Shown one piece after another: positions 16,432 to 27,301 of a stretch of 64,000 nt of DNA. Position 1 is the stretch's first letter, and every line of letters starts with the position of its first letter. The stretch comes from Litchfieldia alkalitelluris (lineage in GTDB: Bacteria > Bacillota > Bacilli > Bacillales > Bacillaceae_L). The notes beneath the pieces were generated by a model. That model was given only the letters and a program-made list of their open reading frames with translations, searched no databases and had not been told where the DNA came from. Position numbers and translations under genes: made by a program. The DNA is taken from positions 2,430,696-2,494,695 of the forward strand of contig NZ_KV917374.1 of the NCBI RefSeq assembly GCF_002019645.1, written 5' to 3'.

Positions 16432-16597
16432 GTCGACCCTGAAAATAACCTAGATAGAAGAGTTCCATGTGCTGCAATCCACTTACTTTCCGCGGGGTGG
16501 TCCGTGAGCCTCCTCGTCGCTTTTTGTCTCCTGCGGGGTCTCACGAGACCACTAGATCCCGCAGGAGTCAAGTGGCCTCACCGCTCATTCCACACTA
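16432..16597 (-). repeat. Repeat unit A6 (end of array)
   Basis: Variant boundary motif GTCGACCCTGA (16432) followed by payload A to 16597. No boundary motif follows; AT-rich DNA leads into the lepA promoter. This is the sixth boundary motif in the 1.27 kb array between yqxA and lepA. Confidence 0.88.
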
Positions 16598-16736
16598 TAA
16601 ACTTGAACTTAAGTTTTATTTTTAAAAATAAAACTTTAATTTGTAATTCTACATAGTTTCTCATTGAAAAATTAAAACTAAACACACATAAATAACTTAT
16701 TAATTTAAATAACCTTGATAATGATTCATTTATCAA

Positions 16737-16766
16737 TTGTAACTTAACGTCGATATTTGCTATAAT
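16737..16766 (+). promoter_or_regulatory. lepA promoter (sigma-A type)
   Basis: TTGTAA (16737-16742) and TATAAT (16761-16766) are separated by 18 bp, 48 bases before the lepA start. Confidence 0.65.
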
Positions 16767-16813
16767 TAAAAACAGTGTATGTTTTCGCCGAAATGGTAGG
16801 AGTGATTTTACGA

Positions 16814-18637
16814 ATGAATAATGAAGAACGTTTAAAAAGACAATCAAGAATCCGAAATTTTTCGATTATAGCTCATATAGATCATGGTAAATCTACATTA
16901 GCAGATCGTATTTTAGAAAAAACGAGTGCATTAACACAGCGCGAAATGAAGGATCAATTACTAGATTCAATGGACCTCGAACGTGAGCGCGGAATTACAA
17001 TCAAGTTAAACGCTGTGCAGCTTCAATATAAAGCAAAAGATGGGGAAACCTATATTTTTCACTTAATCGATACTCCAGGACATGTTGATTTCACCTATGA
17101 AGTTTCACGAAGCTTAGCAGCATGTGAAGGAGCAGTTTTAGTTGTTGATGCTGCACAAGGTATCGAAGCACAAACACTTGCTAACGTTTACCTTGCGCTC
17201 GATAATGATTTAGAAATCATGCCAGTTATCAATAAAATAGACCTACCGAGTGCTGATCCAGAGCGTGTTCGTGGAGAAATTGAAGACGTAATTGGCCTTG
17301 ATGCATCTGATGCAGTTTTAGCTTCTGCAAAAGCAGGTATTGGAATTGAAGATATCCTAGAACAGGTTGTAGCAAAGGTACCAGCACCACAAGGAGACCC
17401 TGAAGCTCCACTAAAAGCACTTATTTTTGACTCAATATATGATCCATATCGTGGGGTAATTGCCTATATTCGTGTTGTTGATGGGACTGTTAAAGTTGGA
17501 GACAAAGTACTAATGATGGCAACAGGGAAAGAGTTTGAAGTGACCGAGGTGGGTGTTTTCACACCAAAGCCGGCAATGTTAAATGAATTGACAGTCGGAG
17601 ATGTAGGTTTCCTATCTGCTTCTATCAAAAATGTTGGGGATACACGCGTTGGGGATACCATTACTCATGCGAAAAGGCCTGCAGCAGAAGGTTTACCTGG
17701 ATACCGTCGTTTAAACCCAATGGTATTCTGTGGACTATATCCAATTGATACTGCAAGGTACAATGACTTGCGTGAAGCATTAGAAAAGCTTGAATTAAAT
17801 GATGCAGCACTTCAATTCGAGCCTGAAACATCACAAGCGCTTGGATTTGGATTCCGTTGTGGATTCCTTGGGTTGCTTCATATGGAAATCATCCAAGAAC
17901 GTATAGAGAGAGAATTTAAGATTGACCTTATTACAACAGCACCGAGTGTTATCTATGATGTTCATATGACTGATGGAACAGAAATTAAAGTAGATAACCC
18001 TGCAAATATGCCTGATCCACAAAGAATTGATCGTATTGAAGAACCGTACGTAAAAGCAACAATGATGGTACCTAATGATTATGTAGGTGCGGTTATGGAG
18101 CTTTGCCAAGGAAAACGCGGAAACTTTATTGATATGCAGTACCTTGATGAAAATCGAGTAAGTATTGTTTATGAAATTCCGTTAGCAGAAATTGTGTATG
18201 ATTTCTTTGATCAATTAAAATCAAGCACTAAAGGATATGCATCATTTGATTATGAATTAATTGGCTATAAGCCTTCAACGCTTGTGAAGATGGATATCTT
18301 ACTGAATGCGGAAACTGTTGATGCACTATCATTTATTGTTCATCGTGATTCAGCTTATGAGCGTGGAAAAATCATCGTTGAGAAATTAAAAGAATTGATC
18401 CCAAGACAGCACTTCGAAGTACCAATTCAAGCTGCAGTTGGACAAAAGATTATTGCACGTTCAACGATCAAAGCAATGCGTAAAAACGTACTTGCAAAAT
18501 GTTATGGTGGAGATATCTCTCGTAAACGTAAGCTATTAGAAAAGCAAAAAGAAGGTAAAAAACGTATGAAGTCTGTTGGATCGGTTGAGGTTCCTCAGGA
18601 AGCATTTATGGCTGTTCTTCGTATGGATGATAAATAA
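16814..18637 (+). CDS. lepA: Elongation factor 4 (LepA)
   Basis: Ribosome-associated translational GTPase that acts on stalled or mistranslocated ribosomes or in 30S biogenesis. Motifs: AHIDHGKST (P-loop, about residue 22), [14 protein letters not shown], and the LepA-specific C-terminal domain with [20 protein letters not shown]. The ATG at 16814 is chosen because the product then starts like B. subtilis LepA ([14 protein letters not shown]); AGGAG lies 11 bases upstream. A longer frame from 16775 has no SD. 607 residues. Confidence 0.96.
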   Translation: MNNEERLKRQSRIRNFSIIAHIDHGKSTLADRILEKTSALTQREMKDQLLDSMDLERERGITIKLNAVQLQYKAKDGETYIFHLIDTPGHVDFTYEVSRSLAACEGAVLVVDAAQGIEAQTLANVYLALDNDLEIMPVINKIDLPSADPERVRGEIEDVIGLDASDAVLASAKAGIGIEDILEQVVAKVPAPQGDPEAPLKALIFDSIYDPYRGVIAYIRVVDGTVKVGDKVLMMATGKEFEVTEVGVFTPKPAMLNELTVGDVGFLSASIKNVGDTRVGDTITHAKRPAAEGLPGYRRLNPMVFCGLYPIDTARYNDLREALEKLELNDAALQFEPETSQALGFGFRCGFLGLLHMEIIQERIEREFKIDLITTAPSVIYDVHMTDGTEIKVDNPANMPDPQRIDRIEEPYVKATMMVPNDYVGAVMELCQGKRGNFIDMQYLDENRVSIVYEIPLAEIVYDFFDQLKSSTKGYASFDYELIGYKPSTLVKMDILLNAETVDALSFIVHRDSAYERGKIIVEKLKELIPRQHFEVPIQAAVGQKIIARSTIKAMRKNVLAKCYGGDISRKRKLLEKQKEGKKRMKSVGSVEVPQEAFMAVLRMDDK

Positions 18638-18652
18638 AGAGATACCACAAAG

Positions 18653-18682
18653 AATACCGCAGATATCTGCGGTATTTCTGTT
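18653..18682 (+). terminator. Terminator after lepA
   Basis: Perfect palindrome AATACCGCAGAT/ATCTGCGGTATT with a weak T-tract (TTCTGTT). It may attenuate rather than end transcription into hemW, which follows 33 bp later. Confidence 0.75.
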
Positions 18683-18714
18683 ATGTGTCTACTTGAAAGG
18701 AAGGAAGGTTTAAG

Positions 18715-19857
18715 ATGGTACAAGCTGCATACCTTCATATCCCATTTTGTTCCCAAATCTGTCACTATTGTGATTTTAATAAAGTGTTTCTCCAAAATCA
18801 GCCAGTTGAGGAATATCTCAGGAGCATGGATGCTGAAATGAAGAATACGGTTGAGTCTGTCCCGTTTACTAGACTTAACACTATTTTTGTTGGTGGAGGA
18901 ACTCCAACTGTTTTAACTGAAAAACAACTTGAACAATTTTTAACGAGTATCCATCAACATCTAAGTCCAATTGATGAAAAACTTGAGTTTACGTTTGAAG
19001 CGAACCCTGGAGATCTTACGATTGAAAAACTAAAAATATTAAAAGATGCGGGAGTGAATCGCTTAAGCTTTGGCGTTCAGACCTTCAATGACAAATTACT
19101 TGCTGATATAGGTAGATCTCACCGCCAAAAGGATGTCTTTAAGTCTGTTGAATTAGCTCGTAGTGTTGGTTTTACGAACATTAGTTTAGACCTCATTTAT
19201 GCCCTGCCTCACCAATCAGTATCTGATTTCAAAGATACTTTACAAACGGCATTATCTCTAGATGTAGAGCATTTTTCAGCGTACTCCTTAATTATTGAAC
19301 CCAAAACAGTTTTCTATAATCGAATGAGAAATGGGACTTTGAAGCTACCAAGCCAGGAAAATGAAGCCTTAATGTATGAAGTGTTAATGGATATAATGGA
19401 AAAGCATCACTATCACCAATATGAAATTAGTAACTTTGCAAAAAAAGGATTTGAAAGTAAACATAATCTTACGTATTGGAACAATGAAGAATATTATGGA
19501 ATCGGAGCAGGGGCACACAGTTATGTAAATGGGAAGCGAATTGCCAACGCTGGACCGATTAAAAAATATATGACGAAAATTGCTGAAACAGGCTTTCCTT
19601 ATATCGACACAAATACAGTTCCGCTCAATGAAAAAATGGAAGAAGAATTATTTTTGGGCTTAAGAAAAACAAGTGGAGTCTCAAAAAAAGTATTTTTCCA
19701 AAAGTTTAAAAAAGAAATGATGGATGTGTTTGGGTCTCAAATCAAAGACCAAGTAGCGAAAGGCTTATTAGAAGAAACAGATGATGCTGTAAAACTTACT
19801 AAAAGAGGAAAGTTCCTAGGGAATGAAGTTTTTCAAGCGTTTATTGGTTTAATCTAA
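18715..19857 (+). CDS. hemW: Radical SAM heme chaperone HemW
   Basis: Heme-binding radical SAM protein related to coproporphyrinogen dehydrogenase (often annotated hemN). The 4Fe-4S cysteines are in PFCSQICHYCDF (residues 9-20), followed by GGGTPT and FEANPGDLT. The protein has 380 residues, and the C-terminal HemW-type winged region is present. SD AAGGAAGG upstream. It lies between lepA and hrcA as in B. subtilis. Confidence 0.95.
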   Translation: MVQAAYLHIPFCSQICHYCDFNKVFLQNQPVEEYLRSMDAEMKNTVESVPFTRLNTIFVGGGTPTVLTEKQLEQFLTSIHQHLSPIDEKLEFTFEANPGDLTIEKLKILKDAGVNRLSFGVQTFNDKLLADIGRSHRQKDVFKSVELARSVGFTNISLDLIYALPHQSVSDFKDTLQTALSLDVEHFSAYSLIIEPKTVFYNRMRNGTLKLPSQENEALMYEVLMDIMEKHHYHQYEISNFAKKGFESKHNLTYWNNEEYYGIGAGAHSYVNGKRIANAGPIKKYMTKIAETGFPYIDTNTVPLNEKMEEELFLGLRKTSGVSKKVFFQKFKKEMMDVFGSQIKDQVAKGLLEETDDAVKLTKRGKFLGNEVFQAFIGLI

Positions 19858-19861
19858 ATCG

Positions 19862-19927
19862 TTGACATTGTTAATTGAATTTGGTAATTTATTTATAGAA
19901 TTAGCACTCGCACTAAATGAGTGCTAA
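19862..19927 (+). promoter_or_regulatory. hrcA promoter with CIRCE operator
   Basis: TTGACA (19862-19867) with a -10-like TAATTT 17 bp downstream is followed by a perfect CIRCE element: TTAGCACTC (19901-19909), a 9-base spacer, GAGTGCTAA (19919-19927). CIRCE is the operator of HrcA, so the operon is autoregulated and released on heat shock. The element ends 16 bases before the hrcA start. Confidence 0.95.
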
Positions 19928-19942
19928 CAGAGGTGATGTTCA

Positions 19943-20974
19943 ATGCTTACAGATCGTCAGCTATTAGTTCTTCAAGTTATTATTGATGATTTCATTAGAA
20001 GTGCTCAACCAATAGGATCTAGAACATTGTCGAAAAGAGATGAAATAACATTTAGTTCAGCCACAATTCGAAATGAGATGGCAGATCTCGAAGATCTTGG
20101 TTTTATTGAAAAAACACACAGTTCTTCTGGAAGAGTGCCTTCTGAAAAAGGGTACCGATATTATGTGGATCATTTATTGTCTCCACAACGTCTCTCGAAG
20201 AAAGATAAGACTGAAATACGTTCTATCTTTGCAGAGCGGATTTATGAGCTTGAAAAGGTTGTTCAAAAATCAGCTCAAATTTTATCAGAGCTAACCAATT
20301 ACACTGCAATCGTTTTGGGACCTGCCATGGCAGTTAATAAAGTAAAACGACTACAGATAATTCCTATCAATCATGATACAGCTGTAGCAATTATTGTTAC
20401 TGATACAGGACATGTTGAGAATCGAACGATTAGCTTCCCCGGCTCAATTGATCCATCAGATATTGAGAAAATGGTTAACATTTTAAATGAGCGATTAGCT
20501 GGTGTGCCTCTAAATGAACTTAACAATAAGATATATAAAGAGGTTGCATCATTATTAAGTGCTCACATAAGAAATTATGATCAAATGCTCAATGCTTTGA
20601 ATGGAACCTTTGATATTAGCCTGGCTGAGAAAATCTATTTTGGCGGTAAAACAAACATGTTAAGCCAGCCAGAATTCCATGATGTTCAAAAAATCCGCTC
20701 ACTTCTTACAATGATAGAAGAAAAACAGGATTTTTATCAGTTATTAAAAAAATCGCAAACAGGTATTAACATTAAAATCGGACGTGAAAACCAATTTTCT
20801 GCTATGGAAAATTGCAGCTTAATTACAGCAACATATTCATTAGGTAATGAACAACTAGGCTCCATCGCCATCCTTGGCCCTACTAGAATGGAATATGCAA
20901 GAGTAATAAGCCTACTTGATTTAGTCACGAATGATTTATCAAAAGTACTTACAAAATTGTATCAAAACGAATAG
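19943..20974 (+). CDS. hrcA: Heat-inducible transcription repressor HrcA
   Basis: Represses class I heat-shock genes by binding CIRCE; its activity depends on the GroE chaperonin. The 343 residues start with a winged-helix domain ([56 protein letters not shown]) and continue into the GAF-like dimerisation domain. The first gene of hrcA-grpE-dnaK-dnaJ, directly behind its own operator. SD GAGGTGA upstream of ATG. Confidence 0.97.
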   Translation: MLTDRQLLVLQVIIDDFIRSAQPIGSRTLSKRDEITFSSATIRNEMADLEDLGFIEKTHSSSGRVPSEKGYRYYVDHLLSPQRLSKKDKTEIRSIFAERIYELEKVVQKSAQILSELTNYTAIVLGPAMAVNKVKRLQIIPINHDTAVAIIVTDTGHVENRTISFPGSIDPSDIEKMVNILNERLAGVPLNELNNKIYKEVASLLSAHIRNYDQMLNALNGTFDISLAEKIYFGGKTNMLSQPEFHDVQKIRSLLTMIEEKQDFYQLLKKSQTGINIKIGRENQFSAMENCSLITATYSLGNEQLGSIAILGPTRMEYARVISLLDLVTNDLSKVLTKLYQNE

Positions 20975-20985
20975 CAGTGGCTATA

Positions 20986-21166
20986 TTTAGTATAGAGTCA
21001 TAACTAGACTGTTGGGGTCTACCTTGAACATGAAAAAGGTTTGAATAACCTGTGTGGAGTGAGCGAAGCCACGCACCACCCGCGTTATCCCGTGAGTGAC
21101 TCGCAACGAATAGAACTCACACACCATTGTATTGTTCAGGGTAGTCACAAAAAACTCTATACTAAA
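20986..21166. repeat. Degenerate A-type element inside a nested inverted repeat (A7)
   Basis: The outermost arms TTTAGTATAGAGT (20986-20998) and ACTCTATACTAAA (21154-21166) are a perfect 13 bp inverted repeat. Inside it GGTCTACCTTGAACA (21016) pairs with TGTTCAGGGTAGTC (21133), which are boundary motifs in opposite orientation. Inside those lies a worn A-like payload (GTGTGGAGTGAGCGAAGCCAC). The element fills the hrcA-grpE gap and begins 11 bases after the hrcA stop. Confidence 0.75.
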
Positions 21167-21225
21167 TACAAACAAGAATAATAATAGATGATAGAAACAT
21201 TCATACCTTAAGGGAGGTGAAAAAA

Positions 21226-21807
21226 TTGGCTAATGAAGAGCAAATTTTAAAAGAAGCAACTGAAACAGTTGAAGAAGTCAACCAAAACGAAGATGTGCAA
21301 GTAGATATGGAACAACAAGAAGCAACGATGGAAAAAGATGACTTGACCATTGCCAATGAAAAAATCGCAGATCTTGAGGCGAAATTAGCAGATTCAGAAA
21401 ACCGTTTGTTCCGATTACAAGCGGACTTTGAAAACTATAAACGCCGTATCCGTTTAGATCAAGAAGCTGCTTCAAAATATAGAGCACAAAGCTTAGTGAC
21501 AGATTTATTACCTGCGCTAGATAATTTCGAACGAGCAATGAAGGTTGAAGCAAAGGATGAAGGCACGAAATCCTTATTACAAGGAATGGACATGGTATAC
21601 CGCAGCTTAGTTGATGCTCTTTCAAAAGAAGGAGTCGAAACAATCGAATCTGTAGGATCTCAATTTGACCCACATCTACACCAAGCTGTGATGCAGGTTG
21701 AAGAAGCAGATGCTGAGCCAAATGTTGTGCTTGAAGAATTCCAAAAGGGTTACAAGCTTAAAGACAGAGTAATTCGTCCAACGATGGTTAAGGTAAATCA
21801 ATCTTAA
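21226..21807 (+). CDS. grpE: Nucleotide exchange factor GrpE
   Basis: Releases ADP from DnaK. An acidic, disordered N-terminal stretch (about 45 residues) is followed by the long coiled coil ([15 protein letters not shown]) and the C-terminal beta domain with [17 protein letters not shown] choose the TTG at 21226, 8 bases after GGGAGG; the GTG at 21217 overlaps that SD itself. 193 residues. Co-transcribed with hrcA and dnaK but separated from hrcA by a structured repeat. Confidence 0.94.
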   Translation: MANEEQILKEATETVEEVNQNEDVQVDMEQQEATMEKDDLTIANEKIADLEAKLADSENRLFRLQADFENYKRRIRLDQEAASKYRAQSLVTDLLPALDNFERAMKVEAKDEGTKSLLQGMDMVYRSLVDALSKEGVETIESVGSQFDPHLHQAVMQVEEADAEPNVVLEEFQKGYKLKDRVIRPTMVKVNQS

Positions 21808-21870
21808 TCTACATATAGAAATAATCGAACTAGGGAAACTATATTTTTTTAGTGAATTAGGAGGTAATGA

Positions 21871-23706
<1,836 letters not shown>

Positions 23707-23750
23707 GCCTTAAATCATCTGAGAAAACAAATTCAAGAATGAGCTAGAAA

Positions 23751-23805
23751 AAACAAAAAGTCAAAGTCAGGCATGTCTTGACTTTGACTTTTGTTTTGCT
23801 TTTTG
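23751..23805 (+). terminator. Hairpin after dnaK
   Basis: AAACAAAAAGTCAAAGTCA pairs with TGACTTTGACTTTTGTTT-like sequence across a short loop (GGCATGTCT), followed by GCTTTTTG. A long stem with A- and T-runs; it could terminate part of dnaK transcription or protect the 3' end of a processed grpE-dnaK mRNA. Confidence 0.8.
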
Positions 23806-23850
23806 TAAATGCTTATGGGTTTATAAAAAGTTAGGACTCATAGTATTATA

Positions 23851-23972
23851 TGAGAGGAAGGTCACTCGACTCCTGCAGGATATAGCGGGCTCGGGAGACC
23901 CCGCAGGAGCTTTACGACGAGGAGGCTCCAGGGCCGCCCTGCGGAAAGTGAGTGAACTGTAGCGAGTTGAAT
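23851..23972 (+). repeat. Payload A copy A8 between dnaK and dnaJ
   Basis: Diverged payload A without recognisable boundary motifs. CTCCTGCAGG pairs with CCCGCAGGAG-type sequence, and the outer arms are CACTCGAC and GTGAGTGA; both differ from A1 and A2 but remain complementary. The copy ends 159 bases before dnaJ and lies within the heat-shock operon. Confidence 0.8.
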
Positions 23973-24131
23973 CTATCAAACAAAGTATTTTAAGGATAGC
24001 GTTGTTTTATTTATATAATTCATGATAAAAATAGAGCGTCTAAAGATTGTTTCATGTTGTTTGTTATTGCCTTTTGAATTCAACAAGTGATAGAATAATC
24101 TTTATGTGAAAGGAAGCGGGAGTGGGTATCA

Positions 24132-25262
24132 ATGAGTAAACGAGATTACTATGAAGTACTCGGGCTAAGTAAAGGTGCGTCTAAAGACGAGATAAAAAAA
24201 GCGTACCGTAAACTTTCTAAACAGTATCATCCTGATATTAACAAAGCAGATGATGCTGCCGATAAATTCAAAGAAGTAAAAGAAGCATATGAAACACTAA
24301 GTGATGACAATACAAAAGCACACTATGATCAATTTGGTCACACAGATCCAAATCAAGGGTTTGGAGGGTTCGGTGGTGGACAGGATTTCGGTGGTTTTGG
24401 AGGCTTCGAAGATATTTTCAGTACGATCTTCGGAGGGGGAACTAGACGTCGCGATCCAAATGCTCCTAGACAAGGTGCTGACTTACAATACACGATGACG
24501 CTTGATTTTGAAGAAGCAGCATTCGGTAAAGAAGTGGACATTGAAATACCACGTGAGGAAACATGTAATACATGTGAAGGAACTGGCGCAAAACCAGGTA
24601 CTTCTCCAAAAACATGTTCTCACTGTAATGGTAGTGGTCAATTAAATGTTGAGCAAAATACACCATTTGGTCGTATTGTAAATCGTAGAGTATGTAACTA
24701 CTGTAATGGTACTGGTAAAAATATTGAGCATAAGTGTACAACATGTAGTGGCACTGGAAAAGTGAAGAAGCGCAAAAAAATTCATGTTAATATTCCTGCA
24801 GGGGTCGACGATGGACAACAACTGCGTGTATCTGGACAAGGCGAACCAGGTGTTAATGGTGGACCACCAGGAGATTTGTTTGTAGTGTTCCATGTAAGAG
24901 ACCATGAATTCTTTGAGCGTGATGGCGATGATATTTACTGTGAAATGCCATTAACGTTTGCACAAGCTGCACTAGGTGATGAGGTTGAAGTTCCAACCCT
25001 TCACGGCAAAGTAAAGCTTAAAATACCTTCAGGCACACAAACAGGTACGAAATTCCGCTTACGTGGAAAAGGAGTACCGAACGTAAGAGGCTATGGTCAA
25101 GGTGATCAACACGTTCATATAAGAGTAATTACTCCAACAAGGCTAACTGAAAAGCAAAAGCAATTGTTAAGGGAATTCTCTGACATCAGTGGAAATGGTG
25201 TACCTGACGAACAACATGATAGCTTCTTTGCGAAAGTTAAAAGAGCATTTAAGGGTGAATGA
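24132..25262 (+). CDS. dnaJ: Chaperone protein DnaJ (Hsp40)
   Basis: Co-chaperone that delivers substrates to DnaK and stimulates its ATPase. J-domain with YHPDI (HPD at about residue 33), Gly/Phe-rich segment ([16 protein letters not shown]), four CxxCxGxG zinc modules ([32 protein letters not shown]), then the C-terminal substrate domain. 376 residues. SD AAAGGAAG. The 425 bp gap from dnaK contains a hairpin and repeat A8. Confidence 0.98.
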   Translation: MSKRDYYEVLGLSKGASKDEIKKAYRKLSKQYHPDINKADDAADKFKEVKEAYETLSDDNTKAHYDQFGHTDPNQGFGGFGGGQDFGGFGGFEDIFSTIFGGGTRRRDPNAPRQGADLQYTMTLDFEEAAFGKEVDIEIPREETCNTCEGTGAKPGTSPKTCSHCNGSGQLNVEQNTPFGRIVNRRVCNYCNGTGKNIEHKCTTCSGTGKVKKRKKIHVNIPAGVDDGQQLRVSGQGEPGVNGGPPGDLFVVFHVRDHEFFERDGDDIYCEMPLTFAQAALGDEVEVPTLHGKVKLKIPSGTQTGTKFRLRGKGVPNVRGYGQGDQHVHIRVITPTRLTEKQKQLLREFSDISGNGVPDEQHDSFFAKVKRAFKGE

Positions 25263-25270
25263 GATAGGTT

Positions 25271-25315
25271 GTCCTAAAGATAAGTTTCATTATCTTTAGG
25301 ACACCTTCTTTCTTT
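25271..25315 (+). terminator. dnaJ terminator
   Basis: GTCCTAAAGATAA (25271-25283) pairs perfectly with TTATCTTTAGGAC (25290-25302) around a 6-base loop, followed by a T-rich tract. It ends the heat-shock operon. Confidence 0.92.
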
Positions 25316-25379
25316 GTTAAACAATTTAACTACATGTGTTGTAATAGAATTCTTAGAATTCCGTGAGTTTAAATGAGTA

Positions 25380-25507
25380 CTTGGAATGAGCTAAGAGTCA
25401 TGCCACTGCAGGATACACGGTGTTAGGGAGACCCCCGCAGAAGCCTTAAAAGCGACAAGGAGGCTCCCCACATCGCCCGCGGAAAGGGCATGAATCGGAG
25501 CGAATGG
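25380..25507 (+). repeat. Payload A copy A9 between dnaJ and prmA
   Basis: A strongly diverged payload A (CTTGGAATGAGC at the start, GAATCGGAGCGAATGGAA at the end). The outer arms are TCATGCC and GGGCATGA, another compensated variant of CCACTTG/CAAGTGG. No boundary motif is visible. An ATG in its right arm (25490) opens a frame into prmA but has no SD. Confidence 0.78.
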
Positions 25508-25570
25508 AAAGTTTTACTACAAGCATTTTCACTGCGTTATAATAATAAATTAATGATGGAGTTGGTAGAT

Positions 25571-26509
25571 ATGAAATGGTCCGAAATCAGTATTCATACA
25601 ACACAAGAGGCTGTGGAACCGATCTCAAACATTCTGCATGAAGCAGGTGCTAGTGGGGTGGTTATAGAGGATCCGTTTGACTTAACAAAGGAACGTGAAC
25701 AGGTTTTCGGTGAAATCTACCAACTCAATCCGGATGATTACCCTGTTGAAGGGGTAATTGTTAAAGCGTACTTACCTGTAACAAGCTTCCTAGGTGAAAC
25801 AGTTGAAGCGATAAAAGAATCAGTTAATAATTTATTGGTATTTGATATTGATTTAGGTCATAACGAAATTACCATTAGTGAAGTAAATGAAGAAGAGTGG
25901 GCTACTGCTTGGAAGAAATATTATAATCCTGTAAAAATCTCAGAAAAATTTACAATTGTTCCTACGTGGGAGACGTACGAGCCCGTTAGTAGTGACGAAC
26001 TGATTATAGAATTAGATCCAGGAATGGCATTTGGAACAGGGACTCATCCAACTACTGTAATGTGTATCCAAGCTCTTGAAAGAACTGTCGAGAATGGAGA
26101 TTCTGTAATAGATGTTGGAACAGGTTCAGGTATTTTAAGTATTGCAGCTGCAATGTTAGGCGCAAGTGAGGTAAAAGCATTTGATCTTGATCCTGTTGCA
26201 GTCGATAGTGCTCGCTTAAATGTAAAATTAAACAAAGTTCATGACCGAGTTACAGTAGCACAAAATAATTTACTTGATAAAGTAGAAGGTCCTGTTGATT
26301 TGGTTGTTGCGAATATTTTAGCGGAGATCATTGTCCGTTTCACAGATGAGGCTGCTTCTATACTAAAACCAAACGGATACTTCATTACTTCTGGTATAAT
26401 TAATACTAAAAAACAAGAAGTTAAGGATCGTCTAATTGCTTCAGGTTTTCAGATTGAAGAAACTCTTCTAATGGAAGACTGGGTTGCTTTTATAGCGAAG
26501 AAGGGTTAA
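25571..26509 (+). CDS. prmA: Ribosomal protein L11 methyltransferase
   Basis: Trimethylates L11 using SAM. Product of 312 residues: N-terminal L11-recognition domain ([25 protein letters not shown]), catalytic domain with [14 protein letters not shown], motif [17 protein letters not shown] (about residue 180) and the NILAEI block. The start is ATG 25571 (GGAG 9 bases upstream), which gives the family N-terminus. The frame extends 27 codons further upstream into repeat A9, an artefact. Followed by rsmE. Confidence 0.96.
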   Translation: MKWSEISIHTTQEAVEPISNILHEAGASGVVIEDPFDLTKEREQVFGEIYQLNPDDYPVEGVIVKAYLPVTSFLGETVEAIKESVNNLLVFDIDLGHNEITISEVNEEEWATAWKKYYNPVKISEKFTIVPTWETYEPVSSDELIIELDPGMAFGTGTHPTTVMCIQALERTVENGDSVIDVGTGSGILSIAAAMLGASEVKAFDLDPVAVDSARLNVKLNKVHDRVTVAQNNLLDKVEGPVDLVVANILAEIIVRFTDEAASILKPNGYFITSGIINTKKQEVKDRLIASGFQIEETLLMEDWVAFIAKKG

Positions 26510-26545
26510 TGTGTTCCCTAGATACTCTTAAGAAGGTGAGCAATC

Positions 26546-27295
26546 TTGCAAAGATATTTCGTTAATAAAATTGAAGAAGAAAATGAAATAACTATTGTTG
26601 GCGATGATTTTCATCATATCTCTCGTGTAATGCGAATGGAGCCAGGGAATCAAATTATCTGTTGTGACCCAAAAGGAAAGCAAGCTCAATGTGAAATTAC
26701 TGAAATTACCAATGATAAGATTTTAGCTCGTGTTGTAGAATGGATAGAGGTTCAAACTGAGCTCCCGATTTCTGTTTCAATAGCAAGTGGGTTGCCTAAA
26801 GGGGATAAGCTTGAATATGTGATTCAAAAAGGGACAGAGCTTGGTGCTATTGGGTTTGTCCCTTTTATTGCTGCTCGCTCCATTGTAAAGTGGGACGAGA
26901 AAAAGGGAGCTAAGAAGGTAGAACGTTGGAGTAAAATTGCCAAAGAAGCAGCTGAGCAATCTCATCGTTCTGTTATTCCAACTATTCATTCGCCGGGAAA
27001 TCTACAGGATTTAATCTCTCATAGCAAGAATTTCACTTACAAAGTGATTGCATATGAAGAAGAGGCAAAACGCGGAGAGAAATCAGCACTATCACTCATT
27101 TTTAATCAACTTCAACCTGGAGATTCTCTTATAGTCGTAATTGGTCCAGAAGGTGGACTTACAGATAAAGAAGTAACAAAGTTACAGGAACAAGGATTTG
27201 TAGCCTGCAGCTTTGGTCCTAGAATTTTAAGAACTGAAACAGCACCGTTATACATTTTATCTGCTGTATCATATCATTTTGAACTAGCGAGGTGA
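26546..27295 (+). CDS. rsmE: 16S rRNA (uracil-1498-N3)-methyltransferase RsmE
   Basis: SPOUT-class methyltransferase modifying U1498 of 16S rRNA. The PUA-like N-terminal domain (MQRYFVNKI, HHISRVMRM) is followed by the SPOUT domain with VVIGPEGGLTDKEV (about residue 195) and the trefoil-knot end FGPRILRTETAPLYILS. 249 residues. Start is TTG at 26546 with AAGGTGAG 5 bases upstream. Spacing of 36 bp to prmA and 6 bp to mtaB implies an operon. Confidence 0.95.
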   Translation: MQRYFVNKIEEENEITIVGDDFHHISRVMRMEPGNQIICCDPKGKQAQCEITEITNDKILARVVEWIEVQTELPISVSIASGLPKGDKLEYVIQKGTELGAIGFVPFIAARSIVKWDEKKGAKKVERWSKIAKEAAEQSHRSVIPTIHSPGNLQDLISHSKNFTYKVIAYEEEAKRGEKSALSLIFNQLQPGDSLIVVIGPEGGLTDKEVTKLQEQGFVACSFGPRILRTETAPLYILSAVSYHFELAR

Positions 27296-27301
27296 CAAGC
27301 T

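Noticed and set aside
15331-16597. Insertion sequence or retroelement as source of the repeat array
   Set aside because: No transposase, reverse transcriptase or recombinase frame is present here; any mobility would have to be supplied elsewhere.
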